Shown here: one piece after another, positions 27,352-35,709 of the stretch
How positions within the stretch are numbered: position 1 is the stretch's first letter
Layout of the letters: every line of letters begins with the position of its first letter
Assembly (NCBI GenBank): GCA_964386325.1
Contig: CAYLQY010000015.1
Location: 17,315 to 81,314 of the forward strand
DNA from: Anaerorhabdus sp964386325
Lineage (GTDB): Bacteria > Bacillota_I > Bacilli_A > Erysipelotrichales > Erysipelotrichaceae
Length of the DNA stretch: 64,000 nucleotides
Direction: 5' to 3'
Notes under the pieces: model-generated
Told to the model about the DNA's origin: nothing
The model's input: the letters and a program-made list of their open reading frames with translations, nothing else
Databases searched by the model: none
Made by a program: the position numbers and the translations under genes

Positions 27352-29427
27352 TTATTCTTTAGCGTTTTTCTTTGCAATAGTTTCTGCAATGCTCTTAGGA
27401 ACTTCTGAATAGTGATCCATTTGCATTACATAGTTACCACGACCTTGTGTAAATGAACGAAGGTCAGTTGAATATCCAAACATTTCAGAAAGTGGTACAT
27501 GTGCTTTTACTTTAACAGCATTTCCAATTTCTTCTTGGTCACGGATTTGTCCACGGCGCTTAGTAATATCACCCATTACTGAACCTAAATATTCAGCAGG
27601 AGCTGTTACGTCAACAACCATGATTGGTTCAAGTAGAACTGGTTTACACTTCTTAGCTGCTTCTTTAAGAGCCATACTTGCCGCAATCTTATATGCCATT
27701 TCAGATGAATCGACATCATGATAAGATCCGTCAAATAATGTTGCTTTAATATCTACAACTGGGTAACCAGCAACTAAACCATTGTTTAATGCAGCTTCCA
27801 ATCCATCGTGTGCTGGTTTGATATATTCTCTTGGAACTGTTCCACCAACGATAGCATCAATCCATTCAAATCCTTTTCCTTCTTCATTAGGTTCGAAGCG
27901 AATCCATACGTGACCGTATTGTCCACGTCCACCTGATTGACGAACGAATTTACCTTCACACTCAGCAGTACCACGAATAGTTTCACGGTAAGCAACTTGT
28001 GGAGCACCAACGTTAGCTTCTACTTTGAATTCACGACGCATACGGTCAACGATGATATCTAAGTGAAGTTCACCCATACCAGCGATGATTGTTTGCCCTG
28101 TTTCTTCATCAGTGTAAGTTTTGAATGTTGGATCTTCTTCAGCAAGTTTTGCAAGTGCAAGACCCATTTTATCTGAGTCAGCTTTTGTTTTAGGCTCAAC
28201 TGACATTTGGATAACTGGTTCAGGGAAAATCATAGATTCAAGGATAATTGGAGCCTTTTCATCACATAATGTGTCCCCTGTAGTTGTTGCTTTTAAACCT
28301 ACAGCCGCTGCAATATCACCAGCATAAACTTGTTCAATTTCAGCACGGTGGTTTGCATGCATTTGTACTAAACGTCCAAAACGTTCACGAGTATCTTTTG
28401 TAGCATTTAATACATAGCTTCCTGAAGATGCTGTACCTGAGTACACACGGAAGTAAGTTAAACGCCCTACGAATGGGTCAGTCATAACTTTAAATGCTAA
28501 TGCTGAGAATGGTTCGCTATCATCAGCATGTCTTGCTTCTTCAGCACCTTCTTCAGTAACACCCATGATTGCAGGGATATCTAATGGTGAAGGTAGATAA
28601 TCAAGAACTGCGTCCAACATTAATTGAACACCTTTATTTTTATATGATGATCCGCATAATACAGGGAAGAATTCAGAAGAAAGTACTCCAGCACGAATCG
28701 CTCTTTTAATTTCTTCAATTGTTGGTTCTTCACCTTCTAATACTTTCATCATAACTTCATCGTCATAGTCTGCAACCATTTCTACTAAAATATGACGAAG
28801 TCTTTCTGCTTCTTCTTTGAATTCATCAGCAATATCTGTTTCTTCAACATCTGTACCCAAATCATTTTTGTACATATATTGTCTGCGCTCAATTAAATCA
28901 ATAATTCCTCTAAATGTATTTTCTACACCAATTGGAAGTTGAATTGCAGCAGCTTTTGCTCCAAGACGGTTACCAATTGAGTTAACTGACATTAAGAAGT
29001 CAGCCCCAGTAGCGTCCATTTTATTACAATAAACAATACGAGGTACTTTATATGTTGTTGCTTGTCTCCAAACAGTTTCTGTTTGAGGTTCTACTCCAGC
29101 TTTTGAGTCAAGAACTGTAACCGCACCATCTAATACACGAAGTGAACGTTCAACTTCAACTGTGAAGTCTACGTGACCTGGAGTATCGATAATGTTTACA
29201 CGGTAACCCTTCCATGATGCAGTTGTAGCTGCGGAAGTGATTGTGATACCACGTTCTTGTTCTTGAGCCATCCAGTCCATTTGAGAAGCACCATCATGAG
29301 TTTCCCCAATTTTGTGTGTTTTCCCTGTATAGTAAAGGATACGTTCTGTTGTAGTGGTTTTACCAGCATCGATGTGAGCCATGATACCGATATTTCTTGT
29401 ATGTAGTAAATCAAATTCACGTGCCAT
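27352..29427 (-). CDS. fusA: Elongation factor G
   Basis: 691 aa, normal for bacterial EF-G. G1 AHIDAGKTT near residue 17, G3 DTPGHVDF near 81 and G4 NKMDATGAD near 135. Domain IV includes GGRGQYGHVWIRFEP near 500, and the C-terminus has the domain V segment AHVPLSEMFGYSTDLRS. Catalyses translocation and, with RRF, ribosome recycling. It follows rpsG by 18 bp in the str operon. Confidence 0.99.
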   Translation of the reverse strand: MAREFDLLHTRNIGIMAHIDAGKTTTTERILYYTGKTHKIGETHDGASQMDWMAQEQERGITITSAATTASWKGYRVNIIDTPGHVDFTVEVERSLRVLDGAVTVLDSKAGVEPQTETVWRQATTYKVPRIVYCNKMDATGADFLMSVNSIGNRLGAKAAAIQLPIGVENTFRGIIDLIERRQYMYKNDLGTDVEETDIADEFKEEAERLRHILVEMVADYDDEVMMKVLEGEEPTIEEIKRAIRAGVLSSEFFPVLCGSSYKNKGVQLMLDAVLDYLPSPLDIPAIMGVTEEGAEEARHADDSEPFSALAFKVMTDPFVGRLTYFRVYSGTASSGSYVLNATKDTRERFGRLVQMHANHRAEIEQVYAGDIAAAVGLKATTTGDTLCDEKAPIILESMIFPEPVIQMSVEPKTKADSDKMGLALAKLAEEDPTFKTYTDEETGQTIIAGMGELHLDIIVDRMRREFKVEANVGAPQVAYRETIRGTAECEGKFVRQSGGRGQYGHVWIRFEPNEEGKGFEWIDAIVGGTVPREYIKPAHDGLEAALNNGLVAGYPVVDIKATLFDGSYHDVDSSEMAYKIAASMALKEAAKKCKPVLLEPIMVVDVTAPAEYLGSVMGDITKRRGQIRDQEEIGNAVKVKAHVPLSEMFGYSTDLRSFTQGRGNYVMQMDHYSEVPKSIAETIAKKNAKE

Positions 29428-29445
29428 AACTGTATATCCCCTCTA

Positions 29446-29916
29446 CTACCAGCGATAGTGAGCGAAAGCTTTATTCGCATCAGCCATTCTGTGAGTATCA
29501 TCTTTCTTCTTCACTGAAGCACCTGTACCATTTGCAGCATCAATGATTTCATTTGCAAGTCTTTGTTCCATTGTTTTTTCATTTCTCAAACGAGAATAGT
29601 TAACGATCCAACGAAGACCTAATGTTAATTTTCTTTCAGCAGAAACTTCTACTGGTACTTGATAGTTTGCACCACCAACACGACGAACTTTAAGTTCTAA
29701 AAGTGGCATAACATTTCCTAATGCTTTTTCAAATACTTCCATAGGTTGTTGTCCAGTTTTTTCTTCGATAATATCGAATGCATTGTATAAAATTGTTTGT
29801 GCAACTCCTCTTTTACCGTCTAACATAATCTTGTTAATTAAACGAGTAACAAGTTTTGACTTGTAAATAGGATCTGCTAATACATCTCTTTTTGCTATAT
29901 AACCTTTTCTTGGCAT
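29446..29916 (-). CDS. rpsG: 30S ribosomal protein S7
   Basis: 156 aa, the usual Gram-positive length. The N-terminus MPRKGYIAKRDVLADP and the region VGGANYQVPVEV are diagnostic. S7 nucleates 30S head assembly; in E. coli it also represses the str operon. GGAGG precedes the ATG. It lies between rpsL and fusA with short gaps. Confidence 0.98.
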   Translation of the reverse strand: MPRKGYIAKRDVLADPIYKSKLVTRLINKIMLDGKRGVAQTILYNAFDIIEEKTGQQPMEVFEKALGNVMPLLELKVRRVGGANYQVPVEVSAERKLTLGLRWIVNYSRLRNEKTMEQRLANEIIDAANGTGASVKKKDDTHRMADANKAFAHYRW

Positions 29917-29932
29917 GTCTTAACCTCCTATC

Positions 29933-30352
29933 CTATTTCGCAGCCTTTGGCTTTTTCGTACCGTATAATGAACGAGATTGATTACGTCCGTTTACTCCAG
30001 CACAGTCCAAAGTTCCGCGGATAATGTGATAACGTACCCCTGGTAAGTCTTTAATACGACCTCCACGAATCATAACCACACTATGTTCTTGTAAGTTATG
30101 TCCAATTCCTGGAATGTAAGCAGTAACTTCCATCCCGTTACTTAAACGTACACGGGCATATTTACGAAGAGCTGAGTTAGGTTTTTTAGGAGTCATTGTT
30201 CCCACACGAGTACAAACCCCTCTCTTTTGAGGACTAGATAAATCTGTTGTAGTGCTCTTTAAAGAGTTGTAACCTTTGTTTAAAGCTGGAGATTTAGATT
30301 TCCAAACTTTATTTGTACGACCTTTACGTACTAACTGATTAATTGTTGGCAT
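29933..30352 (-). CDS. rpsL: 30S ribosomal protein S12
   Basis: 139 aa from the ATG at 30352 (MPTINQLVRKGR), with AAGGAG about 8 nt upstream; the open frame extends 24 codons further but that part is leader. PKKPNSALRK and RIKDLPGVRYH are intact, so the two lysines whose mutation gives streptomycin resistance are wild type. First gene of the str operon. Confidence 0.98.
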   Translation of the reverse strand: MPTINQLVRKGRTNKVWKSKSPALNKGYNSLKSTTTDLSSPQKRGVCTRVGTMTPKKPNSALRKYARVRLSNGMEVTAYIPGIGHNLQEHSVVMIRGGRIKDLPGVRYHIIRGTLDCAGVNGRNQSRSLYGTKKPKAAK

Positions 30353-30449
30353 TAATAGTTCTCCTTCCGATTTAAGCACACACTTCCAAGCGTGCCATAC
30401 ATTAGCATAAATAATAGTTTCCATGCAGGAAACCTAATAGTCGCTAAGC
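30353..30449 (-). promoter_or_regulatory. 5' leader of the str operon
   Basis: About 97 nt between predicted start site and rpsL. It holds two possible hairpins on the minus strand: GTTTCC-TGCAT-GGAAAC and GCACGC/GTGTGC. Could be an autoregulatory element; no known leader family recognised. Confidence 0.45.
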
Positions 30450-30455
30450 CTTATT

Positions 30456-30485
30456 ATTCTAAATCATTTCATGTTGTCTTGTCAA
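30456..30485 (-). promoter_or_regulatory. Sigma-A promoter of the str operon
   Basis: Minus-strand -35 TTGACA (consensus) at 30480-30485, 18-bp spacer, -10 TAGAAT at 30456-30461. Confidence 0.85.
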
Positions 30486-30495
30486 CAGCTAAAGG

Positions 30496-30515
30496 ATGAA
30501 ATATTAATATTTCAT
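30496..30515. repeat. Perfect 20-bp AT-rich palindrome
   Basis: ATGAAATATTAATATTTCAT, reading the same on both strands, just upstream of the str promoter -35. Rest of 30516-30646 is AT-rich with no gene seen. Could be an operator or UP-like element; function unknown. Confidence 0.7.
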
Positions 30516-30646
30516 TTAAAACTTGTGTTTTTCTATATTTATTTGTCTACTAATTGATTATTTACTGTTTTTAAACCATCTTTATCGATTAAATATTTCC
30601 TGGTGAATAACACACTATTTTCATATTTAAAACCGTTAATGCAAAT

Positions 30647-30676
30647 GAAAAGGGCATTTTAAATGCCCCTTTTTTA
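30647..30676 (-). terminator. Intrinsic terminator after the large lipoprotein gene
   Basis: GGGCATTT/AAATGCCC stem-loop flanked by A- and T-tracts on both sides, 45 bp after the stop at 30721. It ends the lipoprotein transcript and insulates the str promoter. Confidence 0.9.
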
Positions 30677-30720
30677 CTTTGGATAATACTAGGTCAATGT
30701 TGGAATTCTTCAGTGATGAG

Positions 30721-33700
30721 TTATTCATCACCTGCAGGTTGTTGGTCAACAGGTATCGTTTGGTCTGTACTAGGTATTATTCCTTCAACTGAAGGTGTCT
30801 CAACACTTTCAGTTATTGGACTTGATTCAATAGAGATTTCTTCCTCTTTTGATTCATCTATCGGTTCTAAAGATTCTACTACTGGTTCTAGCGCAGTTGC
30901 TTGTACTGGCTCATCAGCCACAACTTCAACTTCAACTTCTATTGTTTTTGTAACACCTCTATGTGTAGCAGATATCGTCACCTTACCTACAGCATTTCCA
31001 GTTATTCTTCCTTGACTATCGATACTAACAATCTTTTCATCAGAAGTAGTCCAAGATACTTCTTTTTCATTTGTAGCCGGTATTTTCAATGATAGATCTT
31101 TTGATTCTCCAACCTTTATTGGATCAACATTTTCTAAAACCATTACATCTGGATTTAAAGGAATTTTCACTGATTGCGTTTGCTTAGTTATAGTACCATT
31201 GTTAATAATAATTAAATCAACATATAAGATATCAATGTTATCTAACCAACCTATTGGTTGGATTGTAGACGGATTTGTCCAAGTTTGCCAAGAAGTTGCT
31301 GAAACTTTTGTGCCAATACTTGTAGGTTGCCCATCTAATGCAATGCCATCAGACATTGGATTTCCTAGACTATCACAAATATATCCACTCCATAATTTAT
31401 TTTTAATAAGTGGGGTATTATTTCCAGTCATAACTGGAATTCTATTACCATCTATTTCGGTATAATACACTAAAATAATATCATTCCCTAAATTTTTTAC
31501 TGCAGCTGAAATTTTCGCCGCTTCTGAACTTGTTAATAAATCAGTATACGCTACTTGAATCGCTTGCGAAGTATCCACATTGTAGTTATCTAAATACACA
31601 TCATTATTTAATGAAAACTTAACAACGATATTTTCTCCTCTACGATATTCAACCACAAAGTTTGATATTTCAACATCTCCAGGAATTCTTATATATGTAA
31701 TTTGATCATCTGTTACATAAGCACCACCAACTAAAGACAATCCTAGACTTTCATTTGCGTGACTGCTTATTACTTTTACAGCTCCATCATCGTTTCTTAT
31801 ATATCCAACAAGTGAACCTGTTTTAGAATTATCTATACCTATTACATTCCCTGTTGCATAACTATTTTCAATTTTACTGACATTAGACATTGTAGTTGTT
31901 CCTACTTCACCAACTAAGCCACCTATAGATATTTTCTTTGCAGCAGCATATTCTGAAAAAGTATTTGTTTTTACATTCCCTGTTGCATAGCTATCCTTTA
32001 TACCTACACCATAATGTAAAAATCCGACAAGCCCACCTACTTTTCTTGTTCCTTCAACATTTACATTTGTTGAACAATTTATGATTTTATCGATTGCGCT
32101 TGATTCTTGTTCACCTGTATAACCAATGATTCCTCCAACATTATCTCCTTCAGCACCTTCTGCTAGATAAATTCCAGAGACTGAACTGTTGGCACTTGCA
32201 TTAATTGAACAACTATCAATCACTCCATACCCTTCACCAACGACGCCACCTACTTTATAATTACCAGAAATTTGAACATTCCCAATAATATTCACATTTT
32301 GTATTTTGCCATTATTTAATCCCGATACAGCGCCTACATTCTCTTTACCCATAAGTTCAACATTGTTTATGGTTAAATTTTTAACAATACCTGTTCCACT
32401 AATACCACCAAACAACCCTGTTCCGCTTACTGATTCTGCATTAACTGATTTCAAATTGGAAATCGTCTTTCCATTACCGTCAAAAGTTCCTAAAAATGCT
32501 TTATTTGCAGTTTGTCCTATCGGTGTCCAATTATTCTTATTTAGATTTATATTGTTTGTCAATACAATCGTCTTTCCTGAAAAACTATTTCCATTATTAA
32601 CAAGTTGAGAAAGTCCTGCAAGTTCTTCAGCCTTTGCTAACTCAAATGTAGTTTGTTCAGTGTTGAACCAACTTGTGTCAACTTTATTACCATCCCATAC
32701 CGAAGAAGTACGTGGAATATCAACATTAAGTGATTTTTTAATAATTTCACCATTATAAACAACTATAATATCTACACAAACTTTATGACCTTGCGCAGCA
32801 TCTAACCATCCTTCACTTACTGTTCCTGTAAGTGGATTTGTTGATGTAATCCATGTTTTATTATTTAACACTCTTTCACCAATATATGTCAACGGCAATA
32901 ATGTTCCTGCTTCTAAACGTTTCGTCTCTGTTCCATCATGATAATTTAAATAGCCATCCCAATATTTGTTTTTAACTAATGGGTTTCCATCTTCTGTTAG
33001 TAAAGAAACTGGAACATCATTATCATCTAAATAATAGTAATTTAAAACAACATCGTTTCCTAGTTCCCAACTACTTTCCCAAGTAATTCCATTCATCAAT
33101 AGTTTTGTATATGCAGCAGTTAAAGCAGTATTATCTTTAATACCCCATGCATTTCGCATTATAAATCCTTTATCTAAATCAAATTCGACAACGATATTTT
33201 CATTTTCTGAATCGAATGCAATTTTCGCATTTGAAATTATCGGTAACACATATGGGTTATCCACCAGTGGTAGTTCTTTGTTTGTACCTGCTTTACTGTT
33301 TATTGTTGCTCCTGTTGTCACTAAACTATTATTTACAAAACTATCAACCTCTTCTTTACTTTCCATATTATCAAGATAAATTGAACTATTTAAGTAATCT
33401 GTTGAATCAATTAAATTAACTACCCCTTTGAATTCAAGTTTGTCCAACCCACAATCCACTCGAATTAAATTTTGTGATAATCCTGATAACTTAGATTCAT
33501 CTGTTTGATAGTTTGTAACCGTACTATCTTCAATTGTCATTTTATTGCCAAATGCTTTTTGATTATCAAATATACCATAAATGTCGTTATTTAAGACAAT
33601 TGTCGAGAAAGAATTTGCTCCGCCTACCATTTTATTAATTCCTTTTAATGTAGATCCTTTAACCAAATAATTTCCATAAGAACCCCAAACATTTAATGCT

Positions 33701-35496
33701 CCCCAAGCATTGATATTACTATTTAATACAGTAACATTTAATCCTAGGCTATTATCTTCAGCACGTGGATTATCTCCACCTACATTGATACCATATTGAT
33801 ACCCATATATTTTACTTGAGTTGATTGAAACAGTACCTACGGAATCTAAGAGTGAAATTCCTCTTGATGATTCATATATAACATCTGTTTCAATATCGGT
33901 AATTCTTTTATTTCTTATCTCACTATTATTAAGAAAGATATTACTTTGTAACTTTTCTGTTTTCGATTTATCTTCAATACCATTATTTGAAATACCTCTA
34001 GCATTTGTCAACAATACCGTTGAATTTAGAGTAATATCAAAATCTATGTCATATCCTATTGATATCCCTTTAGAGTCTTTACCAATAGCATCAACAGTTA
34101 AGTTATTTAATGAGAACTTCGTTTTGTTATCAACTATAAATGCATCACCGCTTGTAATTGTTAATTTAGTATTATTACCAAAAATAGCAAGATCTCTACT
34201 AATCGTTAACCCTTTATCGAGCGTGATATCTTGTGTAAGATTTATTGCACTAACACGATTGTCTGCAACAATTGCTACAATATTTTCACTTGTAGCATCA
34301 ACTGTAATTTTCCCTGTTAATGTTTTTGCTGAAGTCACACTAGCATTAAAATCATAAATATTTCCTAAGTCATCTAACCAAAGTACATAACTTCCAGCAT
34401 AAACATCATCTTTAAGACTGACAACTGGTTTAATTATTTTTTCACCTTGTTTAATACTTTGAGAGTCTACTGAGTATCCATCCAACACAAAATTAACTGT
34501 ATAAGTTGGTGTTGGTACTGCAGTTGGTTTTGGTGTTGATGGTGTTGATGGTGGTACTGGTGTTGGTTCTACTGTTGGCACTGGTGTTGCAGGTGCTTTT
34601 GTAGGAACGGCAGTTGGTTTTGGTGCATTTGTCGCAACTGGTGTTGGCGTCGCAGCAACTATTTCCTTATTTGATTCTTGAATTGGATTTTCATTTACTG
34701 TTGTTGTTTCTGCTTTAATATTTCCAGTTACATTATTTGTATCCGTTGTAATAACATTCGTTAACTTACCTTCTCCAGATACATCTATTTTTGTTTCAGT
34801 CGCTAAGTTTTTAACTTCTACGTCCTTCGCTACTGTCATTGTTGTATTTTGAGCCGCTGCTTCAACCCTCACGTTTTCTACTGCTGCTTCTAAACTAACT
34901 TTACTTTCTGCTTTCAAATTCAAATCTGTTATAGGTGATTGCACAAGCAAACTAGTAGGAGCATTAACTTCTACTTTAGTCACTTTTGAATTAGGTTGAA
35001 GTGCAATGTCTGTTGCCTTAGCATCAGGTTTAACACTTAAATTTGTAACTTGTCCTGATACCTCTAAGTTCGTTTCTCCACCTAAATCAACAGTTTCAAC
35101 TTTTGAGTTTTCAGATATTACAATACGAACTGCACTACCTGCTTTCCCACTTTCCATTGATTTTATATCACTATTATCAATGTGGATTGAGTTTGATCCT
35201 CCACCTTCAATAATTAATTTCCCATTTACTTTAACTCCATCTAGAGTTACATCACCTTCGCCGACACTTTTATCAATGGTCAAGTCACCAGAAAATGTTG
35301 TATTTTTAATAACTACATCTGAAACCGTGATTATACCTGAAGCATAACTCGATTGATCATATGTCTTGCCCTCATTAAATGTCATTAGTGTGGGTTGTTC
35401 AGTTTCTTTCAAAGTATCATCTTTCTTAGGCGAACAGCCCGTAAGGATACCCATCGATAAGAACGCACATAATAATGTTATTATTATTTTCTTCAT
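30721..35496 (-). CDS. Large surface lipoprotein: beta-helix, duplicated unnamed domain, GLUG repeats, Big_2
   Basis: 1591 aa. Lipobox LTGC places the lipid-modified Cys at residue 21. Residues about 30-270 are short beta repeats rich in V/I/N/T, followed by a long Pro/Thr linker at about 279-329. A right-handed beta-helix-like region (about 390-740) precedes unnamed domain copy A (about 748-932). GLUG-type motifs (VGGVVGEG, VGGIIGYTG, VGGLVGFL, IGGLVGEV, about 1076-1230) come next, then unnamed domain copy B (about 1270-1444), a Big_2 Ig-like domain (about 1457-1525, WTTSDEKIVSIDSQGRITG) and an acidic tail. Beta-helix and GLUG repeats suggest an adhesin or polysaccharide-binding protein on the outer face of the membrane. 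Expression is probably governed by the c-di-GMP riboswitch upstream. Confidence 0.88.
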   Translation of the reverse strand: MKKIIITLLCAFLSMGILTGCSPKKDDTLKETEQPTLMTFNEGKTYDQSSYASGIITVSDVVIKNTTFSGDLTIDKSVGEGDVTLDGVKVNGKLIIEGGGSNSIHIDNSDIKSMESGKAGSAVRIVISENSKVETVDLGGETNLEVSGQVTNLSVKPDAKATDIALQPNSKVTKVEVNAPTSLLVQSPITDLNLKAESKVSLEAAVENVRVEAAAQNTTMTVAKDVEVKNLATETKIDVSGEGKLTNVITTDTNNVTGNIKAETTTVNENPIQESNKEIVAATPTPVATNAPKPTAVPTKAPATPVPTVEPTPVPPSTPSTPKPTAVPTPTYTVNFVLDGYSVDSQSIKQGEKIIKPVVSLKDDVYAGSYVLWLDDLGNIYDFNASVTSAKTLTGKITVDATSENIVAIVADNRVSAINLTQDITLDKGLTISRDLAIFGNNTKLTITSGDAFIVDNKTKFSLNNLTVDAIGKDSKGISIGYDIDFDITLNSTVLLTNARGISNNGIEDKSKTEKLQSNIFLNNSEIRNKRITDIETDVIYESSRGISLLDSVGTVSINSSKIYGYQYGINVGGDNPRAEDNSLGLNVTVLNSNINAWGALNVWGSYGNYLVKGSTLKGINKMVGGANSFSTIVLNNDIYGIFDNQKAFGNKMTIEDSTVTNYQTDESKLSGLSQNLIRVDCGLDKLEFKGVVNLIDSTDYLNSSIYLDNMESKEEVDSFVNNSLVTTGATINSKAGTNKELPLVDNPYVLPIISNAKIAFDSENENIVVEFDLDKGFIMRNAWGIKDNTALTAAYTKLLMNGITWESSWELGNDVVLNYYYLDDNDVPVSLLTEDGNPLVKNKYWDGYLNYHDGTETKRLEAGTLLPLTYIGERVLNNKTWITSTNPLTGTVSEGWLDAAQGHKVCVDIIVVYNGEIIKKSLNVDIPRTSSVWDGNKVDTSWFNTEQTTFELAKAEELAGLSQLVNNGNSFSGKTIVLTNNINLNKNNWTPIGQTANKAFLGTFDGNGKTISNLKSVNAESVSGTGLFGGISGTGIVKNLTINNVELMGKENVGAVSGLNNGKIQNVNIIGNVQISGNYKVGGVVGEGYGVIDSCSINASANSSVSGIYLAEGAEGDNVGGIIGYTGEQESSAIDKIINCSTNVNVEGTRKVGGLVGFLHYGVGIKDSYATGNVKTNTFSEYAAAKKISIGGLVGEVGTTTMSNVSKIENSYATGNVIGIDNSKTGSLVGYIRNDDGAVKVISSHANESLGLSLVGGAYVTDDQITYIRIPGDVEISNFVVEYRRGENIVVKFSLNNDVYLDNYNVDTSQAIQVAYTDLLTSSEAAKISAAVKNLGNDIILVYYTEIDGNRIPVMTGNNTPLIKNKLWSGYICDSLGNPMSDGIALDGQPTSIGTKVSATSWQTWTNPSTIQPIGWLDNIDILYVDLIIINNGTITKQTQSVKIPLNPDVMVLENVDPIKVGESKDLSLKIPATNEKEVSWTTSDEKIVSIDSQGRITGNAVGKVTISATHRGVTKTIEVEVEVVADEPVQATALEPVVESLEPIDESKEEEISIESSPITESVETPSVEGIIPSTDQTIPVDQQPAGDE

Positions 35497-35516
35497 ATAC
35501 TCTCCCTCATAGAATT

Positions 35517-35543
35517 AAAAAATACGAGACCTTATAGCCCCGC
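35517..35543 (-). terminator. Riboswitch expression-platform terminator
   Basis: Minus-strand stem GCGGGGC-TATAAG-GTCTCGT (7 bp, three G-T) followed by ATTTTTT, between the aptamer and the lipoprotein SD. It gives the riboswitch a transcription-termination output. Confidence 0.75.
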
Positions 35544-35559
35544 ACACTTTAAAATACAA

Positions 35560-35636
35560 AGTTTTACTGCAACTGGCTACCATGTTAAAGGCCCTTTAGT
35601 TTTGTGTCACCATCTTTCGATGATTTTACCTATTCA
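35560..35636 (-). ncRNA. Cyclic di-GMP-I (GEMM-I) riboswitch aptamer
   Basis: Minus-strand RNA aligns to the GEMM-I core without gaps through the first stem. A 6-bp stem capped by a GAAA tetraloop (ATCATC-GAAA-GATGGT) leads into GACACAAAAC (consensus GACGCAAAGC), then GGGCCT and ATGGTAGCCAGTTGC. The closing pairs TAG(G)T/ACTA covary with AGG(G)C/GCCU of the well-studied Vibrio aptamer and keep the bulged G that contacts the ligand. It lies in the 5' UTR of the 1591-aa lipoprotein, ahead of a terminator. Confidence 0.9.
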
Positions 35637-35682
35637 TATAAATACATAATACCACTTATTTTAATATTTTGTATAAATAAAC

Positions 35683-35708
35683 AAAAAAATGGTATAAAAA
35701 TACCATTT
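35683..35708 (-). terminator. Intrinsic terminator after feoB
   Basis: 9-bp stem AAATGGTAT/ATACCATTT, then TTTTG on the minus strand; directly after the feoB stop and just upstream of the lipoprotein's riboswitch unit. Confidence 0.88.
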
Positions 35709-35709
35709 C

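Noticed and set aside
30711..30730. GTGATGA/TCATCAC hairpin at the lipoprotein stop codon as terminator
   Set aside because: No T-tract follows; the GGGCATTT hairpin 45 bp downstream is the better terminator.
33821..34357. 178-aa plus-strand frame inside the lipoprotein gene
   Set aside because: Hydrophobic-looking antisense of a beta-repeat region; no SD and the opposite strand has a clear gene.
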